Below the pieces are notes generated by a model. It did no database searches, had not been told where the DNA came from, and saw nothing but the letters and a program-made list of their open reading frames with translations. A stretch of 64,000 bases of DNA from Cyathus striatus (lineage: Eukaryota > Basidiomycota > Agaricomycetes > Agaricales > Nidulariaceae), in NCBI GenBank assembly GCA_025738555.1, contig JAOVFP010000009.1, forward strand, positions 2,294,001-2,358,000. The letters run 5' to 3'. Position numbers and translations under genes: made by a program. Below, piece after piece: positions 11,164 through 22,661 of the stretch (position 1 is its first letter; each line of letters opens with the position of its first letter).

Positions 11164-12069
11164 CACTGCCCCACAGAATCAGGTGGAGTCCACCTGGAGT
11201 CCAGGTATTCCACCTGAAGTCCACCTGAAGTCCACCTGGACTTTACTGGACTCTACCTGGACTCTACCTGAACTTTATATAGAAAAATTGTAGGATTTAG
11301 ATAGACTCCAGCTGAACTCCAGGTAAAGTTCAGGTAGAGTCCAGAAATAACTGGAATACACCTAGAGTCCACTGGACTTAGTCAACTGGGCTTCAGATAG
11401 ACTCCACCTGGAGTTCACCTGGACTCTACTGTACAAAGTAGCTTAGACATTACCTGGGGTTCACCTGGACTCGACCTGGACTCTAACTGAACTCAAGTAC
11501 CTAAGCTGTACCTAGACTCTATTGTTACAGTTGTAACATGTTTCCTACAGTTATCAAACCATGTGTGAAAGTGTGACATGTTGAAAAATGTTGGAAAAAG
11601 CGTGACAAGTGTAGGAAAAATGTGACAAGCATGGGAAAGTGTGAAATGTTGGAAAAATGTGGAAGCATGATGGATATGATGTCACACTTTTCCCAACATT
11701 TTCCAACATGTCACTCCACACTTTTCCAACTTTTCACACTTTTCCCACGCTTGTCACATTTTTCCCACACTTGTCAAGCTTTTTCCAACATTTTTCAACA
11801 TGTCACACTTCACACATGGTTTGATAACTGTAGGAAACATGTTACAACTGTAACAATAGAGTCTAGGTACAGCTTAGGCACTTGAGTTCAGTTGAGTCCA
11901 GGTAGAGTTCAGGTAGAGCCCAGGTAGAGTCCAGGTGAACTCCAGGTAATGTCTCAACTACTTAGTACAAGTAGAGTCCAGGTAGAGTTCAGGTGAACTC
12001 CAGGTAATGTCTCAACTACTTAGTACAGGTAGAGTCCACCTGAAGTCCACCTGATCTCGTGGGGCAGTG
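11164..12069. repeat. fold-back (giant palindrome) at the KDZ element end
   Basis: The left arm starts CACTGCCCCACAGAATCAGG. The right arm is its inverse, ending at 12069. The arms are several hundred bp each and meet around 11,670-11,700. The outer parts of both arms are ACCTGGACTCTACCTG-type repeats, and the inner parts are GTGACAAGTGTAGG / CCTACACTTGTCAC-type repeats. As single-stranded DNA or RNA it would form a very long hairpin. It abuts the start codon of the KDZ-associated gene. Confidence 0.8.
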
Positions 12070-12228
12070 CAATATACTGGCAAATAGAAGCAAGCAAGCA
12101 GATACAAACAGATATAACCAAAGAGCAGTACTAATAAGTTTGTATTAAGATGTGGCAAAGGGGGAGGGAGAGGAAGGTACTCTCTTTTGTAGTTCTCCTC
12201 ATTTTTATAAATCAGTACAATAGAGTAG

Positions 12229-12884
12229 TGTTACAACTGTGCCCCTAGCCTGACTTGGCAGCAGAGTACAAGGTGACTACAGAGGACAAGGGGTGACTAT
12301 GAGAGTGAGACAGAGTAAGAACTTAGGGGTTGGGACTATTGGCTTCAGCTTGTGTGCTGCACCCCTGGGATTCCCAGTCCTGGATTTTAGAGTAAGGGCA
12401 AGCCCTTCAGAGAAGACAAGAGATGAGAGGAGAAGACAGGATGAAAGGTGTAACCAAGTCAGACAAGAGGGTGAGGACATAATTCAATATGAAACTGAAG
12501 ACTAAGTACAAATCAAGTGCTACTTAAATCCTAGAGACTTGGAGTAAGTAAAGGCCAGCAGAGAAGTACAGCCAGGTACCAGTCCCTAAGAATGTAGACT
12601 AATACTAATTAAATATAATAAAACATGTCAGAGAAGTGGGTGCATATAGCAGTGTAATGTGAAACTGACAGTGGCACACTTAATAATGATAAGTGACTCA
12701 CTGTGAGTTTTATACTACAGTATTAAGGAACTGAACTCAGCAGAATGGAAGAAAGGAAGTGTGAGTAAACTATGTACAGTAATCAATATGTAATATTATG
12801 AACATAATCAAGGTTCAGAGTAAACAAAGGGAAAAGCCAAGTAAGGGACTAGGAGTCTGGAGGTAGGCAATATGGGATATGACA
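12229..12884. mobile_element. solo LTR, copy 2 (656 bp)
   Basis: It starts TGTTACAACTGTGCC and ends GATATGACA, flanked by perfect AGTAG repeats (12224-12228 and 12885-12889). It is homologous to the LTR at 3825-4639 but without the minisatellite expansion. Several CpGs of copy 1 (TTCGGCTT, TGCGCCC, TTCGGAG) are TG or CA here, so this is the more decayed copy. Confidence 0.9.
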
Positions 12885-12889
12885 AGTAG

Positions 12890-13960
12890 AAATGTATTAT
12901 AAAAAATAATATCAAACTGTATTCTAATAACATATAATTCATACAGATTGATTGTGAAATTAAAATTGCATTCTAGATAAGCAGCCTGATCTCAACACAT
13001 CTTAGTCACAGGTGGTGCTTGTTCCATGGCCACTGCTTTCCCAGCTTATTTATGCCAACCACACCCACTCTTATACTTACTGTCAACTTTCATTATCATA
13101 TCTGTGACAATGTCCCTAGGACCATTAAAGTCAATTTTGAGGTTTCATCCAGACATTTTACATTTGTTATATATCAAACTCTTACTTAATATTGTTTACT
13201 TGTACATTGTTTCCCTTCCCCTTATTATTGTATTTTGTTCTATGCCTTTCTATTCCTTCTTGTTCATTCCATTTCCTCCATCCCCATTAGTTTTACCCCA
13301 TTCCTCCTCATCATTACCACTATTATTATTATATCCTGCCTATAATCAGTCTACATTATGTGGAATTACTTACCCCTCATTATGCCACAAACCCATAAAC
13401 ACTAACTTTCATCTACATCTGGATGAAAGTAGTTAACTATATAAACTACTTTTGTATTGTAGGTAGACTTCAGTTTCAAATCAACTATGTTTACACCCTT
13501 TCCTTCATTTGGGCCTTGTGCCAACTCAAAGATATTATCTTTATCTCTGACCTCTTCTAAATACAAAACTGGAAGTCCAAGGGGTGTAACATACAAGTTG
13601 AAGCCAACATTCCATTACTCCCATACATTGTTCATTTCATCCAAGCACTATACTTATGTACTACTCCTTTCTCACCATTAGACTCTTTCCCCATAGCTCA
13701 ATCCCTAGTGGATAGAATGGGACATGACATTCACATGTGATACCAACACACAAAATATACCAGCTTCTGCTACTGGTTATATAGTATCTTATCTTGTAGT
13801 TCCTTACCAAAGCCAGGCTAGCCACTTGATTGGGAACCTGGTAATTTACCTACCTGGAATAGTAAACTAAAAATTGAATGGCCAGGGTGTGAGCAAGGGA
13901 GTTGGCTTGGACTGTTATCCATTATTCAATAATTTATTTAGAGAACAAAACAATAGCACT
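12890..13960. other. interval without a supported gene
   Basis: AT-rich sequence with two open frames (13026-13436 and 13487-13681, plus strand) that are hydrophobic or low in complexity, and neither matches a family I know. A short intron-like or degenerate tail of the neighbouring NLR gene may extend to about 13,900. Confidence 0.4.
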
Positions 13961-13970
13961 AGGAACTCAT

Positions 13971-16939
13971 TTACCACCTACTTGCAAAATTACTCATTCT
14001 TGAAATTGTGATAGGATGCTCTTTTCCAAGAATTGTTTTACTCATTTTAAGTATCTGAATCTCCAACTGCTCAGCATCTTCCCATTTTCCCTGCTGGCCA
14101 TATGTACTTGCCAAATTAGCCATGCTTGTGAGTATAGCTGGATGCTCTATTCCAAGAATTCTTTTTCTCATGTCTAGTACTTGAATTTGCAATTGCTCAG
14201 CATCTGCCCATTTTTTTTGATTGTTGTAAGTGATTGCCAAATGAGCCATAGCTGAGAGTGTGTGGGGATGCTCTTTTCCAAGAATTATTCCTGACAATTT
14301 CAGCACTTGAATCTGTAACTTCTCAGCATCCATCCATTTCTCTTGGAAGCTATATGTGCTAGCTAAATTAGCAATGCTGGTAAGTGTGTCAGGATGCTCT
14401 TCTCCAATAATATTTTTTCTCATACTTACCACTTCAATCTGCAATTTCTCTGCATCCATCCATTTTCCTTGAATGCTATATGTATTTGCCAAATGAGACA
14501 TACTTGAGAGTGTGTCAGGATGATCTATTCCAATAATCCTTTTTTCTTATATCTAATACATAAATCTGCAGCTGTTCAGCATCTGTGAATTTTCCTTGAA
14601 AGAAATATGTACTTGCTAGCTTAGCCATGCTTGTGAGTGTATCAGAAAGTTCTTTTCCAATTATTCTTTCATTAATATCCAGTACTGCAATCTGTAATTT
14701 TTCAGCAAATATCCATTTGCTATGGAAGCTATATGTGCTTGCCAAATGAGACATGCTTGAGATTGTGTCAGAATGTTCTTTCCCAAGTATTCTTTCTTTA
14801 ATTTTCAATACTTGCATTTCCATCTGCTCTGCATCAGAAATTTTGCCTTGGAGGCTATATCCAATGGAAAAATTGATCATGCTTGAGAGTGTGTGAGGAT
14901 GCTCTCCTCCAAGTATCATTTCTGTCAGATCCAGCACCTGAATTTGCAACTGCTCATCATCTATCCACTTATTTCTTTTCTGAAAAGTGCTTGCCAAATG
15001 AGCATGAGCAATGCTTGAGGTATCAGGATGCTCCTTGCTAAGAATTCTTTGGCCCATATCCAGTACCAGAATCTGCAAATGCTCAGCATCCATCCATTTT
15101 CCTAAGTACCAAAATATGTTTGCAAGGTTACTAATTGTTATTAGTGTGGTGTATATATTGGAAATAATTTTATAATTTTTCCCATATTCTGCTTTTATGT
15201 ACAAATTATTCAAGTGTTTCAAACTACTTGTTATGTTTTCAACCTCTCCTAAAAGTTCCTCAAGATGAATGTGAGCAGTTCTTAATGCAAATTTCTCTGC
15301 CAAGCTATACTTTCCATTATTACATAGCAAGACAGCTGAAATCCTGAATATATCATCATAATATTTTATGTTATTTACATTTTTGCTGCTTTCTAAGTTT
15401 TGAAGAAAGTGAGGTAGTAGAGAGTTCTGGTATATAAACTCATTTGTAGTACCCTTTGTTGAAACAGAGCTCAGTAGTATTGCTTTTGCATTTAGATTCC
15501 ATAAATCTTTTTCAAATGGAGATAATCTATCTTGACAATATGTATGCACCAATGGATGTAAGCTATATAACAATTTTGTTCTGGTTTTCTTTATTAATGA
15601 AAATGAAAGAAGCAGTTCAATACTCTCTGTAAAAAGCCAGTCATTCCACTCTCCAAATGCATTTAGATTTAGAATGTCAGAATTCATTGAGGATAGATAT
15701 GAAGGTATAATATTGTTGTTGTACAACTCTTTGTTTACTGAAAAGTACTTTGCAGCCCTCTCAAATATTGATTGTGATATCTTTTCATAGTGAAAAAATG
15801 CACAAATGTTTATAATGGTTATGGCATAATTTGCTGCAGCTTGACTATCTTTCTTTCCTTTGTCCACTGACATTTCTGATATCTTTTGAAATGATATTTC
15901 CCAGGTTCTATAAACTGTTTTGTTGTATCCAGATACACCTTTAAACTTTTCATTACTCAAAATATTGTGTCTGTATTTGTCATAGAGTTTTATAAAATCA
16001 ATGAATTCACATTGAACTTGAGATATGTAAGCTCCAGCCATATCAATGGCTAATGGTAGATAATGCAATTTGTGAACTATTAATTTTGCCCCTTTCAAAT
16101 TCACTTCGGAATTCTTATCAATTCCAGTTGTTTTAAAAATCAGGTCAATAGCATTTTCTTCACTCATTTCAGTTATTTCCATTGAATTTCTATGTGTTGT
16201 AATTCGTCTTAAGGCAGGGTTTCTGCTTGTAATTAATATATTTCCTGTATTTCCTAGTGGAAGAAACCTCTCAACCAGCTCTGGAGGTCCATCTGCATTG
16301 TCATAGATTATAAGCCACTCAGATTCAAGATTTGAAATCCAATTAAGCACTACAGCAGGAGAGAAGGAAAATGCAGAAGTTTGGGGTGAAGAGGTCTTTT
16401 TATATATTTCTTTGAGACTTTGAACTACTGTATCCTCAGATGTTGTGTCAATCCAAAACAGATGGGAAAATCTGTTGAATAATATTTACTACAGTCATTT
16501 AAGAGCAATTATGACATTAAAATATACCCACTGGCCAGCCATTTTGTCATTAAACTTCATGCAGATCTGGGTCTTCCCAATGCCACCCATTCCATGTAAC
16601 AGAAACATTTTTCTCTCAACAGTGTTACCAAGCTTAAAATGTTCACAAAGTTTCTCAAGGTACAATTCTTGACCAACAAAGTTTTGAGATGTGCAAGCAG
16701 CAGTGGCTCGAAGTGGGGAAAGTGGTTCATCCTGTTGTTGATTATATATAATCTGTAAAGATGAGTCCAGATTGGTTAGAATAATATTCACAATATGAAA
16801 TGATGAATGCATGAGTTACCTGAGTATCAATTCTGATATCATTCATTTCAGCATGCTCAATTACAAAGTCATGAGCATTTGAAAATAGTCCTCCATTTCT
16901 TCCTGATTTCTTGGATATGATTCTGCGAAAGAGATACAT
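13971..16939 (-). CDS. NB-ARC/TPR NLR-like protein (one homopolymer frameshift)
   Basis: A fungal NOD-like receptor, the class thought to act in self/non-self recognition. Three exons run on the minus strand: 16820-16939, 16532-16752, and from 16471 down. I start at the ATG of MYLFRRIIS. A short N-terminal segment carries GGLFSNAHDFVIEHAEMND, a motif style common before NACHT/NB-ARC domains in mushrooms. There is no separate effector domain. NB-ARC signatures are present: Walker A GMGGIGKT, kinase-2 WLIIYDNAD, RNBS-B GNILITSRNPAL and GLPL-like LHYLPLAIDMAGAYI. The C-terminal third has about nine 42-residue kinesin-light-chain-type TPRs of the pattern LASTY..QGKW.DAE.LQIQVLD. Between repeats 5 and 6 (about 14,545) a run of six A residues, where five would keep frame, shifts the reading frame, and the TPR pattern resumes at once. 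This may be a true lesion or a sequence error. The last repeat ends at 13971, perhaps at an unrecognised intron. Confidence 0.85.
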
Positions 16940-16979
16940 TTTGTTGTTCAATTGATGGGCAGTTCGAATTAATAGTTAG

Positions 16980-19370
16980 GAGTAACCAAAGGATTGATGC
17001 GCGACTTATTACTTTATATACCATATGTGTGATTCCGGATATTTTCTACTTCTAAGATACACATGGCAGATGATTGGTTCTTTTTTTCGATGTGAAAAAT
17101 TCACACTTACGAAGACGTACTTAAAGATTCCAAACGAACTTCGAAAGGCTGCGATCAGTTCTATCAGTTCTAAATAATACTAATAACAGTCATACTCTCA
17201 TGACCGTGTTGGTCGTCGGGTTGGATGCCTACCATGCAACATGATGACACGCGGTGAGGCCTATAAAAGGTTATCATATATGTATCACGACAGCAGTATA
17301 CAACTTCTGCAATGCATTAACCGAAATTACATATTCTCAAGCCCGCGGCGAATCTAACATTGGTCTAGGAAGGTTGGATCGTTCAAAACGGCGTGGGATT
17401 GATAGATGAAGACCTTGTATTTGATCGATAGGTGGTCTTGGAGATAACGTCATAGGTGATGTTAAACTTGGTGACCAAGATGTACATCTAGCGTGATGCA
17501 GATAGTGATTGTTAGTCGTCAAAGAGGAATGTACCGAGAATAGAGTGGAGCTAGTCAGGTCGCGCCTCTCGCTCCTACTCAATTTTCTCGCAGCTTAACG
17601 AAGAAATGGATAATGTTGATAGAATACGAGGTGTGTGAGGAAGTATCCCAAAAAATAACATATACTCGGCACAGAAGAGGGAAATGCCGCGTACAGCGCA
17701 CAAAGGCTGCGTGAATAAACTAACATATACCTATATGCAAGGTCAAAACATTGGTATAGTGTAGAGCAGGCAAAATGCCTGCGATGCGAAACGCGATACT
17801 GGATCATTTCGACCAATCGTTCGGTCACGCGTCACGCAGGGCCTCTGAACAGAACAATTTTGAGCATTGTCACGCATCTACAAGAGCATCGAACAAAGGT
17901 TCAGAGAAACTAAAATAGAGGTGAAATTCTACAAAAAAAATTGTCCATTTACACAATAAATGTAGATACAATAATGTACAGTATGATTCAGTGCTCCTCC
18001 CAAGCTGTAGTAGAATACATAGTGTTTTTGAATTTTTCCCTCATCCCACACCTAATTTATGAGTATCAAAGTGCACCAGCTTCACCTATATTAAGCCACT
18101 GTTCGTAAAAAAACCATTGTGAAATGAAACGGCATATAATATATCATTACTTTACAATTATAGTAAGTAAAACAGCTCTTGCAAATCCCATAATTCCACC
18201 TTGCGACCATTGTGAGTACGAACAAATTTTATCATTGTCACGCACTAAATAAGGCCGCGAACCGAACAATGAAGTCAAAATTTCGGTCACGCTCAAAATG
18301 AGTGAACAATTGGTCGAAATGATCCAGTATCTCGGACATCTGAAGACGTTCCAAATACGATTACGTAATCACGCATCACGCATCATTGATGTGTTTGTAC
18401 GCGTTCCGCTCGTCTCAACCTGTCCTCTCCTTCCCGCTCGCCCTCTTCGTACTATCCTCAAATTATACCTCTTCGTTCACCGTTCCGACATTATACCCAA
18501 CTCCTGCGACACGTCGAACTCTCAAAATAGCTCCAACATCGGCACCGACACCAGACCCTGATGTTTGGAAAACTTGTCTCCTCGCAAACCTCAACACATT
18601 GGACTATCTTACTGAGTTTCCTATTTATTTCTAATGTTTCACACTTTTCCTTTTACATTCTTCATCCGATACAATTGCTCTTACTTAGTTTAGATTAATT
18701 GGTTTTTCTAGTATATAATTCCTGTAGTTATTCTACAGAAATCTAATTAATTTTCCTTCACCTTAGAACACCCCAGATCGGACGGACGTCTCGATCGACT
18801 CGTTTATTATTCTTTGTCTAGGTATACCCAACCGACTTACCACCTCTTCAATGGGCGACGTACGTGTCGAAATGACAATCATACCCTCATAGGATATCTG
18901 ATCCATTCCCTACCCCAGTATGTTCTCGAAGAACGCCGTGACAGTGAGCTATTCTGGGTGTGTCACCGTGGTACATCTCCTCGGAGCATGCATGGCCATA
19001 ATAATGAACTTTGAGGTTTTTACCATCAGCATCCGTCCCATCATCCTTTCACCTTGAATATCTCCCAACCGCACACGTATATAACTCCGCTCTCATTCCG
19101 ACCTTCCTGATCCTACGTAGTATTAGCCCTCACGTTGACGGATAAATGTAATCCATCCCGCTGAGAGACTACGAAGGTGTTATGAAGGTGTTATGGGTGC
19201 TGTGGTCTCGGGACTGTTTGAGATATGATGGAGATGCACAGCCTATCATAGGTGTAGTCGACAAAGCAGTAGGGGCGCACTATCTAGAAGGTCGAGTACA
19301 ATACCTCTCCAATACCACCACATGGTACTGTGTTATCGTACTCGCCACTCTCTGCCTCCTTGCGGCTGGA
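16980..19370. other. interval without a supported gene
   Basis: CpG returns here. It contains the MITE copy 17799-18327 and short open frames (for example 18386-18634 and 18814-19014 on the plus strand) that I cannot assign. A CCTATAAAAGG motif near 17,260 resembles a TATA box, but no adjacent coding start is convincing. Confidence 0.4.
17799..18327. mobile_element. mariner-type MITE, CpG-normal copy
   Basis: CTGGATCATTTCGACC at the left and the inverted match at the right, each flanked by TA. The length is 529 bp. It is homologous to 5218-5755, but the first 60 bp keep CpGs that are TG or CA in that copy. Confidence 0.9.
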
Positions 19371-19373
19371 ATG

Positions 19374-20093
19374 TTACAAGTGCAGTATTGCTTTTCTCCA
19401 TACACAGATGAACACCCATGTTATATCTACAACGTCTAGAGGAAAGAATTTCTTTGATGCCGTTAGGGAGAAGAGGTCCATACAAAGGTAACGAAGTGAG
19501 TATAGGTGTGTTCTGGCGGATAGGCGAAGAGGAATGTGGGGTTTGAAAGGGTATAGGCGGCGGGTCACGAAAGGAGAAAGAAAAACGGCGCTAGAAACTG
19601 TTGGTGGTACAGTGCATCCTTGACTTGCTGTGAGTGCAGACGGACAGCCAATTTCTTCTGTATGATGCAGCGCAAGAGATCCTATTGCATATCTGATGTG
19701 CTCACGGGCAGCAGCTGGTACGTGTATTCTTATGATCAGAAATAAGTACCTCGTGGATAGGTCGTAATACAACACACCTAACGTCTCCGTAGCTTTTCTT
19801 CGCTCATCGCCTGGACTACAGCTTCTTTCGTTGATCTCGAATTCAGAGTATACAGATAATTGCTTCACCTGGCCCCGTAACTGGTCCCTAAACCGCCTTG
19901 CAAGTTCCATCTCATGTTGGACGCAGCAGAGATAGTGGAGGGGGGTTGGAAACTTGAGAAGCACTGAGAGAGCCTCGAGACTCAAAGTAAATTCATTATG
20001 CGGAATCCTGGTACTCTGCAATGAAAAATCACATGTCGTGTATGACAATGGTAAATGCAACCAGGATAGTTTCAAAATACGAAAATACAGCAT
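19374..20093 (-). CDS. unrecognised ORF, up to 239 codons
   Basis: The longest unexplained open frame of the 17-22 kb interval. The translation is rich in Leu, Arg and Ser with scattered hydrophobic stretches and no family motif that I recognise. A plus-strand frame with one possible membrane segment (19182-19439) overlaps it, so one of the two is a shadow. Length is the only real support. It may be a chance frame or one exon of an unknown gene. Confidence 0.2.
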   Translation of the reverse strand: MLYFRILKLSWLHLPLSYTTCDFSLQSTRIPHNEFTLSLEALSVLLKFPTPLHYLCCVQHEMELARRFRDQLRGQVKQLSVYSEFEINERSCSPGDERRKATETLGVLYYDLSTRYLFLIIRIHVPAAAREHIRYAIGSLALHHTEEIGCPSALTASQGCTVPPTVSSAVFLSPFVTRRLYPFKPHIPLRLSARTHLYSLRYLCMDLFSLTASKKFFPLDVVDITWVFICVWRKAILHL

Positions 20094-20810
20094 GACTTAC
20101 GCACATCAGCGCCATCGAAACTCAGAAAAGAGGGAAGCAAGAAACGTACTAAGTATTAGTAAAACCATGACCCCAAATAAGTATGCCATCTAAAACCGAG
20201 GTATCCAGCTGCCAACTTTCAATATATATATCCAGCATGAGAGCATGGGGCCTGTGAGTTGGCGGTGAAGGTGGTAGCGGTCAAGCAGTGGTGACTGATG
20301 GTAGAGGCAGTCAGGCTACTACTACTAGAGCTACACTAATGGAGGAGGCGGGGGTAAGAATCACAGGAAAGGCTAGAACTCCGGAAGAACGGGTAAACCA
20401 GGTGAACGTAATATATCTGCATCCCATCGAAAAAATGAGTTGTGTTCTTGAACATCTCTTGAAACGAGGTAGTAGGTACCCACCATTGACCAACATAGAA
20501 ACAGACTCAAGCGCTATACTAGCGGTTCATCGTCTGTTTGTCTTGAGGAAGTCGTGCGCGTGAGATTTTGTAGTCGTTGTTGCAGCTGTCATGGTGATGG
20601 TGGTACAAGAGGGGCCCGAGAGTCGAGACGTGGAGAACGATGGCTCTCCATCTCCATAGTTACTAAGCAAAGAGAAATAGTTGCCGGCGGGCCCGGCGTC
20701 ATTAATGGCAATCAATAGTGTTCCCACGCGTAGTTGCTCTAGTATTTCAACATAACTGAGAGAACTACAGGCGTTACAAAATAAGTACATGTGAAATACT
20801 CATACATATA

Positions 20811-20865
20811 TTTACTAAAGTAATGATCTCAATTTTAAATGGATTTGGCCCCGCGTAGGCATGTA
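20811..20865 (+). repeat. 55-bp direct repeat, copy 1
   Basis: From TTTACTAAAGTAATGATCTC through GGCCCCGCGTAGGCATGTA. By eye it is identical to 22473-22527, about 1.66 kb away in the same orientation. Confidence 0.85.
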
Positions 20866-21302
20866 CTTAGTTTTTTCGGCCGGCAAGCGGCAGGGCCCAC
20901 TACCTCCTCACTTAACAGACAATTACCATTAGAAATACAATTTGTTATGGGGAAAATTGGATGAAGGAATCACGTACACATACTGTAGTCACGAAGACTG
21001 ACAGTCACTATCAGTGTGATAACTGTGACACTCAATCTTCTAACTTCCACTGCAATTCCACTGAGTTGCGGTCAATTGCCACACAGCTGTTTCTCTTTCA
21101 ACCAAGGTATCGCTCCAGTTTAAGTAATGATAAAAGAAACTTATTGCATTAAAGCACAGATGATGGTACATACAACAGTGCTAAGAGGTCTATCATAATT
21201 TTTAATAGCCAGTGTCCATAGAAAATGCCAGATGAAATAATGCCAAATACCACAAAGAAAAGTTACAGAAAGTTAAAATAAAGGACCATTTGAACTTAGC
21301 GA

Positions 21303-21570
21303 TCACTTTAAGTGCTCATTTCCACAACCTGGTTTATACGTCCGAGAGACATGATCTTGCCGCAAGCTTTCACCAAGTTGGTAGCGAAGAACTCCTCGTG
21401 TGACTCGCTGGCGCTGCTGAGGGTGCCAGAGGAGCCGGTGGCAACTCCAAATTCTGCCTCTGCATCGGCATATGACAAGTAAAAAGAGAGGAGGTGAACA
21501 AACCTTAGTATTATCCTTCCACATTTCATACTTCTTATTTTCCAACTCGACAACGATATCCTATTCATGA
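21303..21570 (-). CDS. C-terminal exons of an unrecognised gene
   Basis: The minus strand reads DIVVELENKKYEMWKDNTK, then a donor, a 45-nt intron with acceptor ATGCAG, and a last exon containing GSSGTLSSASESHEEFFATN and LVKACGKIMSLGRINQVVE, ending MST-stop at 21303-21305. The frame across the intron is consistent, and codon use differs from its surroundings (GC-rich third positions), which supports real coding. Upstream exons toward 21,900 (QIDVHTWETDMQD) are plausible but unresolved. I do not recognise the family. Confidence 0.4.
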
Positions 21571-22351
21571 GAAGATTTGGATGAGAATAATTTGTCAACA
21601 TCTTGCATGTCCGTTTCCCAAGTGTGGACATCGATTTGGTACGGGGTTGGCTTTTGAGAACAATTAGGCGGCCAGTACGTGCGAGCATGTTGTCCTAGTA
21701 TGCTTTTGACCGGTGAATTGGTTGTGTGGTCTGTCAATTTGAGGTGATGTTTTGATGGAGCATGAACGAGACTTCGAGCTAGGTAGAGCATCATTATATG
21801 TGTCAGAAGGTTCAGAGAAGTAAGAGAGCCTGAGGAAAGGGACAAAGGATGCAAGTATAGGAAAGAGAAGAAGAATGATCACAGTGACTCGACTTGGTGA
21901 GGACGTTACATTGTGCTCTGCTCACAATTTCCAATTTCTTATGCCTCCGCCTATTTATGTTGCTCACTCCCACTTACTGTCTCTTCACATATCATGAATC
22001 GAGATCTTCAGAACTACTTATATCTGATTCATACATCGAAGTTGATATCAGCACTGTACATCTCGGCCAACTCTTGGTTATAATCATCATTCATCGAAAA
22101 AGATACTATGACCTGTAGTATCGAGCAAACAGATATAGTAGTTTCGGTAGAGACTAACTCATCCCTCTGATCGCACACATAGTGTTAATGTACATACTAT
22201 ATATTGAACATGGGAATATCTCCATATATATATCACCTAATAGTGATTACTGTTACTATGTTATAGCATTAATATTCATCACTTATACCTCGTCAGTAAA
22301 AGAGTAGGTGGGATGACAAAAGGAGGATTGAAATGAGTGAAATTCATCGGC

Positions 22352-22473
22352 GGTCACAGACTGTCACAGGGCTCTAGCCAATCAGACTCAGATCCCGTTC
22401 AAGATCCCGAAATCGCCTTATAGGGAAATCGAGACCACCCTATAACCCAACTACCTTAAAAGGTAGTGGGAAT
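22352..22473 (-). mobile_element. repeat R1, uninterrupted copy (empty LTR site)
   Basis: The reverse complement matches 3776-3824 joined directly to 4640-4717, reading through the ATTTC target (TCGATTTCCCTATAAGG) without any LTR. It directly abuts the 55-bp repeat at 22473. Confidence 0.85.
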
Positions 22474-22527
22474 TTACTAAAGTAATGATCTCAATTTTAA
22501 ATGGATTTGGCCCCGCGTAGGCATGTA
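22473..22527 (+). repeat. 55-bp direct repeat, copy 2
   Basis: Same sequence as 20811-20865. It starts exactly where the R1 fragment ends, which suggests an insertion or rearrangement boundary. Confidence 0.85.
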
Positions 22528-22661
22528 AGACAGCTTTAACACGTTTAGCATGCTTGCGGTGTGCCGGTTATTGTTTCCTGCGGTTTTGAATCGCAGGTTC
22601 CGAGGGCTCACCCAATCACAAAGCCCCTCCTAGCCTTTACTCTTCCTTGGCCTTCATCGCG

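Larger units (their letters stand above)
7015..12079 (-). mobile_element. degenerate KDZ-type DNA transposon, about 5.07 kb
   Basis: Both ends carry the inverted terminus CAGTATATYGCACTSCYCC: at 7015 on the plus strand and ending at 12079 on the minus strand. Just inside each end lie arrays of related ACCTGGACTCTACCTG-type motifs. Between them sits the CxC5/CxC6 gene on the minus strand (7621-11161). No KDZ transposase reading frame is present, so the copy is non-autonomous or the transposase has been lost. I could not find a convincing target-site duplication. A 1.5-kb secondary insertion interrupts the gene. Confidence 0.65.
1..16980. other. CpG-poor, AT-rich transposon compartment A
   Basis: Long runs of lines contain no CG dinucleotide at all, while TG and CA are abundant. 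Nearly everything recognisable inside is repeat or transposon derived, apart from one NLR gene. From about 16,980 onward CpG becomes frequent again. Transposon copies shared with the CpG-normal region show CG changed to TG or CA here, so the composition is acquired and not original. Borders are judged by eye. Confidence 0.8.

Noticed and set aside
7005..12090. Target-site duplication for the KDZ-type element
   Set aside because: The bases outside the two CAGTATAT ends do not match convincingly, so none is claimed.
17255..17275. TATA-like CCTATAAAAGG
   Set aside because: No supported transcription unit starts at a suitable distance on either strand.
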